The notes under the pieces are model-generated. The model made no database searches. It saw only the letters and a program-made list of their open reading frames with translations, and was not told where the DNA came from. Positions 1-9,542 of a stretch of DNA of 64,000 nucleotides are shown piece by piece. This stretch comes from a virus. Made by a program: the position numbers and the translations under genes. Position 1 is the stretch's first letter; each line of letters starts with the position of its first letter. The DNA lies in the IMG/VR virus record IMGVR_UViG_3300036770_003758, positions 1-64,000 of that record; one strand, written 5' to 3'.

Positions 1-2
1 TG

Positions 3-575
3 GTCAAGGTAGGCGACTTGTTCTACCTTGTTGAGCGCACGACGCAGGCAAACGGCAGCTACGTGGAAAGCTCAACGCTACGCGGCGACCTCGAACAATT
101 CAGCGATTACACGGAGGGCGCCATTGTTCGCCGGGCGTCGGCGCTATCGCAGTCGGTGGCAGAGGTGCTGAAGGCGGATAGGCTTTGGACTACCATCATT
201 CAGCAGGATGCAGGCTTTCAACAAGCCTACGGAAAATCCCCGCTGACCGACGTACAACAGCAGTACGATTCTACCCTATTGATGGACACATGGCAATTAG
301 AACAGCCTGGTCAAAATGCAGTACCTATTACATTTAGTAGAAATGCACAAGGTAAATTAAGAACTACTTGGAATGGTTTAACTGCGAAAACTGTTTATCT
401 TGTTTCTAGCACAATGCGTGTAGTTAATTTTAACGCAGGTGGTGCTATGAACTTTTATCAGCTTACACCTAATTTGTGGACAGATTCTAATAGATCTATT
501 TTTATTAGGCGTACTGCAGTAAACTGGACACCTTGGAGGCCAACGCAAGATAACATCATGTTATTTGGCAATTAA
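3..575 (+). CDS. C-terminal part of tail-fibre/receptor-binding-like protein (partial)
   Basis: The reading frame is open from the left edge to a TAA at 573-575, so the gene starts outside the window. The visible end is beta-rich with many Thr, Asn and Trp residues, as in phage fibre or baseplate-attached proteins, but I do not recognise a family. Its position just before the lysin and tail modules fits a host-contact protein. Base composition changes inside the gene: the first 60 nt are about 57 percent G+C with GGC/CTG/CGC codons, while 301-360 is about 33 percent, like the rest of the phage. That points to a mosaic joint near 285-300. The function is inferred from context and composition. 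Confidence 0.5.
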   Translation, partial: VKVGDLFYLVERTTQANGSYVESSTLRGDLEQFSDYTEGAIVRRASALSQSVAEVLKADRLWTTIIQQDAGFQQAYGKSPLTDVQQQYDSTLLMDTWQLEQPGQNAVPITFSRNAQGKLRTTWNGLTAKTVYLVSSTMRVVNFNAGGAMNFYQLTPNLWTDSNRSIFIRRTAVNWTPWRPTQDNIMLFGN

Positions 576-582
576 GATTTAT

Positions 583-629
583 AACGTAATATATTGCTAT
601 TGTACAGTAATATATTACGTTGTATTTTT
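583..629 (+). terminator. AT-rich intrinsic terminator after the fibre-like gene
   Basis: A perfect 13-bp inverted repeat (583-595 with 609-621, arm AACGTAATATATT) encloses a 13-nt loop and is followed by GTATTTTTG. It lies 8 nt after the stop codon of the fibre-like gene and before the coiled-coil gene at 653, so it probably ends the upstream structural transcript. Confidence 0.75.
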
Positions 630-652
630 GTAAAAATTAAAAACTATAAGAC

Positions 653-985
653 ATGAAGAATCCATTTCTCGACAAGCTTAAAAATCTGTTTCCTAAAGGA
701 ACTCAGGTAGTAACTATTGATGATAGTCTTAATGAAACTATCAAGTTGCTTAAAGCGTCTTTAAATCAGATGCGTGAACAACGCACTACACTACAGCAAG
801 AGATCCAACGTCAACAAGATGCTGCGTCTCACGCTAAGCAACGTATTGCAGATCTTAACAACGAAATTGTAGCGTATGGTATTACTGCTGAAAATGCACA
901 AACTAAAATTAAAGTTATGCACGAACAGCTTGTAAAACTTGATGAAGATGTACGTCGTGTTCACGAATATCTAAAAAAGATTTAA
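653..985 (+). CDS. small coiled-coil protein
   Basis: 110 residues. After a short basic start (MKNPFLDKLKNLF) residues 25-108 form almost uninterrupted heptad-like helix rich in Gln, Glu, Lys and Leu, so a coiled coil is expected. There is no signal peptide or membrane segment. The gene is first after the terminator at 583-629 and lies one base before the lysin gene, so it may belong to a lysis or tail-assembly group. I do not recognise the family. Confidence 0.7.
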   Translation: MKNPFLDKLKNLFPKGTQVVTIDDSLNETIKLLKASLNQMREQRTTLQQEIQRQQDAASHAKQRIADLNNEIVAYGITAENAQTKIKVMHEQLVKLDEDVRRVHEYLKKI

Positions 986-986
986 T

Positions 987-1427
987 ATGTCTATGGAATT
1001 AATTAAAACCGCACTTAAGTACTACGGTGTTAAGGAATTTCTTGGTGCTGATAAAAATAGTCCTACTATTGTAGGTTGGCTTAAAAGCATGTTACCTTGG
1101 GCAAATAACGATGAAATAGCATGGTGTTCTGCTTTTGTTAACGGTATCGCTAAAGAAGCTAAGTTTGAACATTTTCCTAGTACGCACAACAGTGCTTTAG
1201 CTAGAGAATGGTTAGCTAAAGGTACTGCTGTAACGGCACCACAGCTAGGTGATGTTGTAGTACTGTGGCGTGGTTCTAAAGATGCGGCTACAGGTCATGT
1301 AGGATTTTACATTCGCGAAAATACAGATAGTGTGTTTTTACTTGGCGGTAACCAATCAAATTCTGTAAACATTACAGCGTTTCCTAAGTCAAGGGTACTT
1401 GGTTATAGGAGGCTTAAAAAACTTTAA
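987..1427 (+). CDS. endolysin-like CHAP/NlpC-P60 (TIGR02594-type) amidase/peptidase
   Basis: 146 residues with the layout of the TIGR02594 branch of NlpC/P60-CHAP enzymes. The catalytic Cys is in WCSAFVN (C47), the His in GHVGFY (H104), and a polar residue follows in the GGNQSN turn (about 120-125). Such enzymes cleave peptide bonds in peptidoglycan. There is no signal peptide, so release would need a holin or the enzyme acts from the virion. The neighbours are a coiled-coil protein and an Ig-like surface protein. A second, unrelated wall hydrolase is on the other strand at 53705-54208, so this one may be structural (entry) and the other lytic (exit). Confidence 0.85.
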   Translation: MSMELIKTALKYYGVKEFLGADKNSPTIVGWLKSMLPWANNDEIAWCSAFVNGIAKEAKFEHFPSTHNSALAREWLAKGTAVTAPQLGDVVVLWRGSKDAATGHVGFYIRENTDSVFLLGGNQSNSVNITAFPKSRVLGYRRLKKL

Positions 1428-1429
1428 CT

Positions 1430-2965
1430 ATGCCAGGGTTAGTAGGTTGTACATATAACATTAAAAAAGATTTAGCACCCAGCTTTGCTGATGGTGGTAC
1501 ATGGAAATATATTGGGTACAATGTATCTTCTAATACAGGTCCTTGGACAGGTACACCTGCTAACCCTTTAGTTAATTACTCTGCTAACAGTATTATACCG
1601 TTAGGTGATGACTTTGTTATAGAAACTAAAAATAAAAGCTTAGGTTATTACAAGTTTACTTACACTTATCTGGGAAGTGTAGTAGAGTTAATAGTACGTG
1701 TTATTGACGATGTAGTTACTGCCGGGGTGTCTAAAACTATAAACTTAACTCCTTCTAGTGGTAACACTAATTTGTTAACTGAACTTGGTGCTACAGCAGG
1801 TGGTGTTTGGACAGATGTAGATAACGTAGGTGCTGCGTTTGTCAACAATGTTTTAGATCCTTCTGGGTTATCTGAGGGTGAGTATGAGTTTAAATACAAT
1901 CTTACTGGTAGCTATGAAGATAAAGGTTGTGAAACTTGCCCTCCATTAGAATCTGCAATTATTGTAAAGATATCTCAGTCTCTAACTGTTTTAATTGAAG
2001 CTACTGACAATACTTGTGCTTACACAATAGCAGCTCAACACCCAGATACAAACACTGTAAACTCAGCAAAAGTACAAGTTGTCACAGACGCATATGCACC
2101 TACGCTTACTGTAAACAAAGTTATATCTAATGATTGCGAAGGAGTTGTGTACACTGCTGCAGAAACATTCGGTAGTTTTGATTTTGTATATGTAGGTGTA
2201 AGTAGTTTATCTAGCGATGTGATTGAAGCTGGAGGTTATTTAGAAACTGTTCAATTAACAGATAGTGTTACACAAGCTGTTACTACAGTACCTGTAGCTC
2301 CTTTTGGTCCAAACATCGCTAACTTTTCTGGACTAGGTGGTTCCTTGACAGCAAATGATTTAATATACAACGGTGTAGATTTTAACACCTTTGCGTCTTC
2401 TATTGCAAAGGCAATACAAAATAACTTAGGTGTATCTGGCTTTATTCAAGGTGAGCATTACATATTACGTGTTGGTGGTAGTCCAGTAGGATTACGTATA
2501 CAGATGGCAGCTAAACACAACCCTACTACTAAATGGTTTGGTGTAACGTCGTTTACATTTAAAAAAGTAACTGGCGGTGTGAACATAACAACGGCTACTT
2601 CAAATAAGTCTATAACATATATTGGTGGCAGTTTAAATTACGCTACGTCACCTTGCCCTAAAAGTTTAAAGTTGAGTTTACAGATAGCTGCAAATCCAAT
2701 AAACATTGCTAACACCACATATACTAATATTGCGGTAGTTACTCCTATTGCACTTACAGTTAATGCTGCAGACTCTAAGCTTACAGAAGATTGCGATTCT
2801 AAAGCAATGCAAGCTATTGTACAAAACTGTATAGGTAATATAACTTATAGCTGGTCTTCAGGAGAAACAACGCAAGGTATTGAAAAGGTAACTCGTGGTA
2901 CTTACACTGTGACTGTGACATGTTCTAACCCTAGTGGTACAACATCGGCACAATATGTATATTAA
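1430..2965 (+). CDS. Ig/PKD-like repeat protein with SprB-like C-terminus
   Basis: 511 residues, beta-rich, with repeated Trp- and Gly-containing strands: GGTWKY near residue 23, GGVWTDVDN near 125, and a last repeat containing ITYSWSSGETTQ and GTYTVTV around 470-500. This last unit is very like the repeats of Bacteroidetes SprB gliding adhesins and other PKD-like surface domains. Two Cys-rich turns (CETCPP near 166, CDSKAM near 455) may form disulfides or bind metal. It starts 2 nt after the lysin gene and overlaps the following nuclease gene by 11 nt. A capsid or tail decoration protein, or a mimic of a host surface repeat, is plausible. Confidence 0.65.
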   Translation: MPGLVGCTYNIKKDLAPSFADGGTWKYIGYNVSSNTGPWTGTPANPLVNYSANSIIPLGDDFVIETKNKSLGYYKFTYTYLGSVVELIVRVIDDVVTAGVSKTINLTPSSGNTNLLTELGATAGGVWTDVDNVGAAFVNNVLDPSGLSEGEYEFKYNLTGSYEDKGCETCPPLESAIIVKISQSLTVLIEATDNTCAYTIAAQHPDTNTVNSAKVQVVTDAYAPTLTVNKVISNDCEGVVYTAAETFGSFDFVYVGVSSLSSDVIEAGGYLETVQLTDSVTQAVTTVPVAPFGPNIANFSGLGGSLTANDLIYNGVDFNTFASSIAKAIQNNLGVSGFIQGEHYILRVGGSPVGLRIQMAAKHNPTTKWFGVTSFTFKKVTGGVNITTATSNKSITYIGGSLNYATSPCPKSLKLSLQIAANPINIANTTYTNIAVVTPIALTVNAADSKLTEDCDSKAMQAIVQNCIGNITYSWSSGETTQGIEKVTRGTYTVTVTCSNPSGTTSAQYVY

Positions 2966-3665
2966 AGATTTTAGTTTTATTAAATTTGAAGAAGATAAGC
3001 ACAGATACTTTAACACAAACACAGGTCAGTATATACCTAGTGTAACCTCAGTGCTATCTAAATTAAGTACGTTTGACAAAGAATATTGGCTTAAGGTAAA
3101 AGCTAAGCAGAATAACACTACTGTTGAAGAATTAGAAAAACAGTGGGATCACAGCAGAGATACTGCTGCTAAAAAAGGTAAAGACTTCCACACGCACATG
3201 GAAGATTACATCTGCGGTAAAGCCAAGAAAGGCATCTATTCTAACGCAGATAAATACTTTGAAGACTATAGCAAAGACGTACATGTATCTACAGAAGTAG
3301 TTATAGGTAATCACCTAGTCGCTGGTACATTTGATTGCTTAGCGGTTAGAGACGGTAGTTACATACTTAAAGATTGGAAAACTAATGAAAAGTTTACAAC
3401 TTACAGTACGTACAAATTAGAACCACCGTTTCAGTATTTAGATAACAGTAAATATACGATATACGCATTCCAACTATCGCTGTATCGTTATTTATTAGAT
3501 ATACCTGTATACAAAATGGAAGTAGTGCATTTCGATGATAATTCATACACTGTACATGAAGTACCTTATCTTGAAAGAGAAGTACGCATGTTATTAAACA
3601 AGTTAGAAAATGACAATAGGTCAACACATAGCAGCATTACGGGGATTGATCCGTCAGTTTTCTGA
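2955..3665 (+). CDS. PD-(D/E)XK superfamily nuclease (RecB-like)
   Basis: About 236 residues from the ATG at 2955, chosen because it overlaps the previous stop by only 11 nt; an in-frame upstream start at 2934 is possible. The order of motifs is that of RecB/Cas4-type nucleases: a helix with GKDFHTHMEDY (about 75-85), AGTFDCLAV (about 122-130) giving the metal-binding Asp, ILKDWKTN (about 137-144) giving D-x-K, then a Gln/Tyr helix FQLSLYRYLL (about 172-181). Lying among tail genes, it may process DNA during packaging or infection. The last 56 nt overlap the next gene. Confidence 0.85.
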   Translation: MYIKDFSFIKFEEDKHRYFNTNTGQYIPSVTSVLSKLSTFDKEYWLKVKAKQNNTTVEELEKQWDHSRDTAAKKGKDFHTHMEDYICGKAKKGIYSNADKYFEDYSKDVHVSTEVVIGNHLVAGTFDCLAVRDGSYILKDWKTNEKFTTYSTYKLEPPFQYLDNSKYTIYAFQLSLYRYLLDIPVYKMEVVHFDDNSYTVHEVPYLEREVRMLLNKLENDNRSTHSSITGIDPSVF

Positions 3666-4290
3666 TGCTGAAACACCGTTCACAGATGAGTTTTTATACC
3701 ATCTATTTAGGACTTCTGCTAATTTGCTTATGAGCAGAAAAATGGACAAGAACAATAACATGAGTACTTGGCTAAGTGATTTTTATTGCATGAAGCTGGT
3801 GCCAGGTAAAGTACATGATTGTGATTGTATTGATGCTGGTTGCGATGTACTTAAAACAGAACATCCGGTACCTAAACCTATGCGCGGTAAGTACAGAGAT
3901 CTTATTAAAGTACTTACTATTAACAACGACCCTATAGGTTATGTAGATGCTTCAACATGGACGAGTATTCAATATGATCCTGTTAGAAAGAACAAGTTGC
4001 ATTTTAGTATGGTAAATGGTCATATTATTATCTGGAATGCAGATGTAACTAGGGTTAGACCTAAAGCTATATTTGTCACTGGCTATTTTGAAGATCCTGT
4101 AGAATGGTCTAAAATATCTGCATGTGACATTAACGGTGAAGAAACTGGCAATTCGTGCTTTGATATTTACACTTCTGAGTATCCTATTGACAGTGACTTA
4201 GTAGACGCTGCTTACTCCTTAGTGTTAGATAAGTTACGTTTACCTTTACAAATACCTGAAGATAAAAGAAATCAGAGTAGTGCATTATGA
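3610..4290 (+). CDS. tail-connector ring-like structural protein of crAss-like phages
   Basis: 226 residues, mixed alpha/beta, no membrane segment. It opens a run of four tightly overlapped genes (3610-9528) whose last member is P22 gp10-like, the usual crAss-like layout for connector and tail-ring proteins. A central cluster of four Cys (DCDCIDAGCDVL, about 71-82, plus ACD later) is unusual. It overlaps the nuclease gene by 56 nt and ends in an ATGA overlap with the next gene. The role is inferred from position. Confidence 0.6.
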   Translation: MTIGQHIAALRGLIRQFSDAETPFTDEFLYHLFRTSANLLMSRKMDKNNNMSTWLSDFYCMKLVPGKVHDCDCIDAGCDVLKTEHPVPKPMRGKYRDLIKVLTINNDPIGYVDASTWTSIQYDPVRKNKLHFSMVNGHIIIWNADVTRVRPKAIFVTGYFEDPVEWSKISACDINGEETGNSCFDIYTSEYPIDSDLVDAAYSLVLDKLRLPLQIPEDKRNQSSAL

Positions 4291-4823
4291 AGACAATAAA
4301 AGAATCTACAGCACATGAAAGCGGTGGGTATATTACAGATAGGTACTTCTATCACGCATATTCTCACCCTACGTACAGAACTAGTGAGCCACGTATACCT
4401 AGGTCTATGGCGGTTAAACATCCGTATCAAGTAGATTATAACGTTTGGAAAAAGATTATTAAACGCTACTTTGAACTGTTGTTACAAAAGTTATTAGAAG
4501 GTGGTAAAATAGAATTACCTTCTGGTCTTGGTAGCATAGAGTTAGGTATGGTTAAACGCTTAGGACCATCGTTCTTAGCATTTAAAGCTGTACCTAGTAG
4601 AGATAACATGAGCTATGTACCAACATTGTTTTGGTATAAAAATAAAGGCAAAGACAATTGTTCTATAAAAAATAAACGCATATTGTCTATGCAGTTCTTT
4701 AAACCTACATTCATGAAGATATTAAACATGTCTAGAAAAGATCCTTACATGGCTTTTAGATATGTTAAAGATCCTGCTTCTGATAATGTATTTGTCAGTA
4801 GCATTAAAAAATTTAGACGATGA
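4287..4823 (+). CDS. IHF/HU-like DNA-binding protein of the tail module
   Basis: 178 residues, basic. Residues about 52-90 (VWKKIIKRYFELLLQKLLEG, then GKIELPSGLGSIEL) look like the start of the HU/IHF fold: a helical body followed by the turn that in HU reads G-x-V-x-L-x-G-F-G-x-F. IHF-like subunits beside tail genes are a known feature of crAss-like phages. The start is fixed by an ATGA overlap with the previous gene and the end overlaps the next ATG. A structural role in the connector is likely; classical DNA bending is not shown. Confidence 0.65.
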   Translation: MKTIKESTAHESGGYITDRYFYHAYSHPTYRTSEPRIPRSMAVKHPYQVDYNVWKKIIKRYFELLLQKLLEGGKIELPSGLGSIELGMVKRLGPSFLAFKAVPSRDNMSYVPTLFWYKNKGKDNCSIKNKRILSMQFFKPTFMKILNMSRKDPYMAFRYVKDPASDNVFVSSIKKFRR

Positions 4824-5563
4824 TTAAGTACGTACCGTTAGAAGCTATATTAAACTACATCCCTGATGCTATTCGTGAGCAGGTAGATGCCCAGCAGATA
4901 ATGTCGTGGGCATATCTACTTTACAGGACTATAGAAATGCCTATCTCTGAAGAACTCAAGATTGTAGATGTTGAAGTTAAAAACCACAGAGTTAAGTTAC
5001 CTGATGATGTTAAACGCATTATCAACGTGATTCACAACGAACCTGGTGTTGATGTACCTAAAGAGATTGTGCGTGATTATGGTGACGGTAGGTTGATTAT
5101 AGCACAGGAGATATTCTTTTCTTCGCAGTATTATCAACAAGCTCGTGGTTTAAAGTACTTAGGTCAGATGAAGAGTCCTTTAATTGATGAGCAATTGTAT
5201 TGTAGTAGATGCGATGTAGGATTTTCTATTGATAAAACACTAAGTTGTTTACACATAGATTATTCTGACGGTAATGCTACATTGATATATTATGCTCCTG
5301 TAGAAGAGAATGGTAAAAAGATGATACCGGATGATCCAGATCTCATGCTTGCAATATCGCACTTTGTACAAGCTAGATACTGGCAAGAAAAAACCTATTC
5401 ACATGAAGCTAATGCAATAGCTTTATCTAGTGATCATCACATACGCTCACGTGCGCATTTAAGCGCATTTGAAGGTAGGGCTAAGCTTAAAGCAGTGAAC
5501 GTTAATAAGCACAACGCATTTAGGTTGAGACGAAATAAAATGTATAACTGGAATCGCAACTGA
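4820..5563 (+). CDS. P22 gp4-like tail accessory/ring protein
   Basis: 247 residues. The N-terminal half is helical, the middle contains KLPDDVKRIINVI (about 58-70), typical of gp4-like connector proteins, and the C-terminus is strongly basic. CSRCDVGF (about 135) is a possible small metal site. Its place between the IHF-like and gp10-like genes matches the gp4-like head-completion protein in crAss-like phages. It is translationally coupled on both sides. Confidence 0.6.
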   Translation: MIKYVPLEAILNYIPDAIREQVDAQQIMSWAYLLYRTIEMPISEELKIVDVEVKNHRVKLPDDVKRIINVIHNEPGVDVPKEIVRDYGDGRLIIAQEIFFSSQYYQQARGLKYLGQMKSPLIDEQLYCSRCDVGFSIDKTLSCLHIDYSDGNATLIYYAPVEENGKKMIPDDPDLMLAISHFVQARYWQEKTYSHEANAIALSSDHHIRSRAHLSAFEGRAKLKAVNVNKHNAFRLRRNKMYNWNRN

Positions 5564-8500
5564 TGTTTAACGGAATGTGGAAAGATGGTGAACCTGAAGC
5601 GCAGCCACAGGGCACCTATAGAATGGCTATCAATGCTGTAAAAGAACCAGGTGAGCCTGCGTTAGCTACAGAACTTTCTAATGTAGAGGTGTCTGCGTTA
5701 GAAGGTATTATCTGTGGTGTAATATCGCTAGATGGCGAACATGCCGTTGTGTTTACTAAACCTGGTAACATATACTTATACAACCAGAATAGCAAAAGCT
5801 CTACACTACTTGTAGAACTACCTTGTTTAAACTTTAATGAAAACTATCGCATACAAGGTAAGTACAAAGTAGTTAATGGTTGTGAGCGTGTAATCTATTG
5901 GAACGATGGTTTAAATGAAGATAGATACTACAACTTAGATAAGCCTAACCTATTCCGTGAATGTGATGATTTTAGATTAACATTATCTGCACCTTACCCT
6001 GAAGTTAAAGTTGAAGTTATTTCTGGAGGCATACTTAAAAAAGGTACGTATCAGTTTGTTATTGAACTTTTAGACAGCTCTAGAAATGTATTGTTAAAAA
6101 CACTACCTTCAGATCCTGTGTATGTATACCAAGAAGGTCAAGGCATTCGCATTGACGTATCAGGTATTGACGCAGCATTTGTACGTATTAATGCAATTAC
6201 ACATACTGCAACTAACGGCATTACGATAGAAGCATTTGAGTATGAAGATATTATTCCTGTAACTGGAACTACGTTAGCGTGGAATTATAATGGAGCTAAT
6301 GTAATAGCTAAAGATTTTAGAGGTCTTTTGTCTGTGCCTGTAAACTTTGATACGTCTAGGTACATGGAGATTGTTCACGGTAGGTTACTTAGGGGTAATG
6401 TAAGTGAAAAGCAACAAGACTATACTGCATTTCAACATGCGGCTTCTAAGATATGCACTAAATATACAGTTAAAGAATCTGAATCTAATATCTTCACAGA
6501 ACTTGGCGATGAAGTAAAAGCGTACGGTATTGTATATCTACATAAGAACGGTGCACTAAGTCCTGTGTTTCATATTCCCGGTAGGAATAAAAAAGCATCT
6601 GACAGTGAACTTGTAGATGGCCCTCAGTTGACTAAAACTACAGATCAGAATGTTACTATTTTATTTAAAGGTACAATACTACCTTCAGGTGACTTTTGGA
6701 CTTTACAATACACTTTATCTTCAGACAGGGTAATTACTTCTTCTGCAGTCACGTTTTATAATGAACGAGATACTGTGTCTTCTGAGCAAACAACAGGTAC
6801 AATATCTATACCTAAATTTATACCTGGTGTAACAGACGATAATTATTTATTAGAAAATTCATTTATAAAAATATCTGTTGTTATTGGTGGAGAACGTTTT
6901 GAAAATATAATTGAAAGTAGATATGATATTGATGAAACAATATTTTTAAATACAGCCGTAACAACTACTACTTTAAAATCTGAACGTTGGGTGTTTAATA
7001 GTACTGCAGATAAAAATACTAAAGAGCTAGGCTACTACGAATCTAATGAAAAATATACAAATCCTGTAAATTACTGTGGTGAAGATTACTGGGGTGTAGA
7101 TTGTGATGGTAAACCACTTGTGCGCACTCCAGTTAGATATCACAAGATACCTTCTAGGTTCATAGAACCTCTTACAGATGGTACTAAGAAAAGGTATATT
7201 GGTGTAAAATTTACGAATGTAACATATCCATCTACAGATATCGTAGGTCATTTCTTTGTAACTAGCTCTGGTGAAACAATAGCATCTAGTGGTTATGCGC
7301 TACCATTTAATGATAAAGCAGATAGCACTGGAGATAAAGATGAAGGTAGATTTGTACATTACTTGCCTAATAGTTTTGATAACGAAAGGTTTAGTAACAG
7401 CTTAAATCAGAATATTATAACACCTACTAGTCTAGTAGATAAGACTAACGTTACATGTAATTACATTTATGTTAACGGTGAGTACGCGGAAGAATACGCT
7501 GATAATAGACCATTTTACGATAAGTTTTTTAGAGATAAAACAGATTTACAGTTATTTGGCAAACATCATTTTTACAATAAAGGATTTGCACCTAAAGAAG
7601 AACTGTTAACTGCAGTGTCTTCTGAGTATGTACTGTACTCTGCTAAACGCAAAGAGTATCTAAACAGGTCGTTAAATCATGGTATGAATGTTATTAAAGT
7701 TAAGGAGTTTCCTAGCTTTAATACTAGTAGTGCTAACATGCGTTATGTATATCTTAAGCGTGCAATACAACCTTTTCAAAGTGTATTTGCTATACGCTAC
7801 AGGTTTATGAACACTACGCCGTTAACTGGAACTACAGCAGAACTTTACGCTGGTGAACATAGGATTACTAGCCCTGAGATTATAAACGTTAGTGATCTAT
7901 TTCCTAAAGGTGGTGCTAAAATCAAATGGTACGAAGTTGTTAGTTTAGTTATAGTCCCTAAAGTTATTGGTAGCTTGTTAGAGTCAGATCAGATTAATGT
8001 GGAGTATGAGTGGCTATCTAAGTTGTACTTTGAATCTCCTTATGACTTTGAAAACATTGAAGATAAGTATTACTTTTCTGCAGGCGAAGATGGTAAAGAT
8101 AACATCGCTAGTTTTGTACAAGGACTGATATCTGACGGGTACTTTGAAGAAGGTAAGACTCAAACAACGTTAAAAGGTTCTGTAGAACTTATTAACTATA
8201 AAGTAAATAGAGATTACGGTGTAGTAAACACATTGAGGGTAATGTACCCATTACCAGTGTCTTTTGATTACTGTTTATCGTGCAGGTTTCATTATCCAGC
8301 TAGGATTGTATTTAGTGATGTAAATTCTCAAGAGCAACAGTCTGATTCTTGGAGATTATACCCGGCATTAAACTATACAGATTTACCTGCGCATAGAGGT
8401 AGTTTAACTGCATTTGATTACACTGGCGGTAGTATACTTGCTAGGATGCAACGTGGTCTATTCTTTTTACAACCAGATCCACAAACGATAGAAACAGATA

Positions 8501-9528
8501 CTTCTACGATATACTTAGGTACACCTAGATTTTTATCTATACCACCTCAAGAGATGGCTAAAGATAATAACGGTTACGGTGGTCAACAAAGTAGAATGGC
8601 TAGTGTAAGTACTCCTGCTGGTTTATTCTGGTACGATGAAGATGCTGGTAAAGTATTTGGTTATGATGGTAAGATCAATGAGATATCTAGAAAAGGTATG
8701 TACACCTTCTTTGATCGTAAATCACAAGCTGGTAAATACTTTAGAGATAACAACTTGACGTGGTATAGAGATAAAACAAGTATGTCTTATGATCCTAAGT
8801 ACGAACGCGTAATGCTACACTGCGATGATACTTACAACAACAAAGTATATTCATTTACGGTATCGTATACTATACCAGTACAAAGTTGGACTAGTTTTCA
8901 TTCGTATCAACCAGATGGTATGTTCTACTTAAATAGAACATTCTATACGTATCTAAATAATAAAGTGTACTCTCACAACGAAGAAGATTATACGTTCTGT
9001 AAATTCTATGGTGTACAACATCCATATCAAGTAGGCTTAGTATATGTAGCTGGTCAAACACAACAATGGCATAGTGTACATTACTACGCACCTGTATTTA
9101 AGTTTGAAAATGGTATTTGGAAAGACGTGCTAAATAAAACATTTGATAAAGCGTTTGCATTTACACGTAGACAAACTACAGGTATAGTAGATCTTCTTTT
9201 AACGAATGACCCGCAGGAAGTTATTACGTGGAACGAAAGAACTAAAACTGTAATACAAGCAGATAGGAATTATCGCATTGCTAGTCTTAGAGATATATCT
9301 GTAGGTGATGGTGTCACTAGTTCTAGGTTTGAAGATCTACAAGAGTTTTATATTGACGGTCAAGGGTATCAAGATATTATACCTGTTAACACAGACTTTG
9401 AAAAACCACAGTACGAACAACTTATGTTTAGGGATAAATTTATCCAAGTTCGTTTACTGTTTTATCCTAATGAACATAAAATGTTGACTTATATTATAGA
9501 CTTCACTAAATTAGCACAAATACGTTAA
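5563..9528 (+). CDS. P22 gp10-like stabilisation / tail muzzle protein
   Basis: 1321 residues. The N-terminus (MFNGMWKDGEPEAQPQGTYR) and the following NAxxE region are characteristic of the large gp10-like stabilisation protein of crAss-like phages, which forms the outer barrel (muzzle) of the short tail. The body is beta-rich with blade-like repeats, including IYLYNQ near 68 and LFWYDEDAGKVFGYDG near 1023-1038. No signal or membrane segment is visible. It is the largest pure tail protein here and is coupled to the gp4-like gene by an overlap at 5563. Confidence 0.8.
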   Translation: MFNGMWKDGEPEAQPQGTYRMAINAVKEPGEPALATELSNVEVSALEGIICGVISLDGEHAVVFTKPGNIYLYNQNSKSSTLLVELPCLNFNENYRIQGKYKVVNGCERVIYWNDGLNEDRYYNLDKPNLFRECDDFRLTLSAPYPEVKVEVISGGILKKGTYQFVIELLDSSRNVLLKTLPSDPVYVYQEGQGIRIDVSGIDAAFVRINAITHTATNGITIEAFEYEDIIPVTGTTLAWNYNGANVIAKDFRGLLSVPVNFDTSRYMEIVHGRLLRGNVSEKQQDYTAFQHAASKICTKYTVKESESNIFTELGDEVKAYGIVYLHKNGALSPVFHIPGRNKKASDSELVDGPQLTKTTDQNVTILFKGTILPSGDFWTLQYTLSSDRVITSSAVTFYNERDTVSSEQTTGTISIPKFIPGVTDDNYLLENSFIKISVVIGGERFENIIESRYDIDETIFLNTAVTTTTLKSERWVFNSTADKNTKELGYYESNEKYTNPVNYCGEDYWGVDCDGKPLVRTPVRYHKIPSRFIEPLTDGTKKRYIGVKFTNVTYPSTDIVGHFFVTSSGETIASSGYALPFNDKADSTGDKDEGRFVHYLPNSFDNERFSNSLNQNIITPTSLVDKTNVTCNYIYVNGEYAEEYADNRPFYDKFFRDKTDLQLFGKHHFYNKGFAPKEELLTAVSSEYVLYSAKRKEYLNRSLNHGMNVIKVKEFPSFNTSSANMRYVYLKRAIQPFQSVFAIRYRFMNTTPLTGTTAELYAGEHRITSPEIINVSDLFPKGGAKIKWYEVVSLVIVPKVIGSLLESDQINVEYEWLSKLYFESPYDFENIEDKYYFSAGEDGKDNIASFVQGLISDGYFEEGKTQTTLKGSVELINYKVNRDYGVVNTLRVMYPLPVSFDYCLSCRFHYPARIVFSDVNSQEQQSDSWRLYPALNYTDLPAHRGSLTAFDYTGGSILARMQRGLFFLQPDPQTIETDTSTIYLGTPRFLSIPPQEMAKDNNGYGGQQSRMASVSTPAGLFWYDEDAGKVFGYDGKINEISRKGMYTFFDRKSQAGKYFRDNNLTWYRDKTSMSYDPKYERVMLHCDDTYNNKVYSFTVSYTIPVQSWTSFHSYQPDGMFYLNRTFYTYLNNKVYSHNEEDYTFCKFYGVQHPYQVGLVYVAGQTQQWHSVHYYAPVFKFENGIWKDVLNKTFDKAFAFTRRQTTGIVDLLLTNDPQEVITWNERTKTVIQADRNYRIASLRDISVGDGVTSSRFEDLQEFYIDGQGYQDIIPVNTDFEKPQYEQLMFRDKFIQVRLLFYPNEHKMLTYIIDFTKLAQIR

Positions 9529-9542
9529 CAAAACTGATTAAA

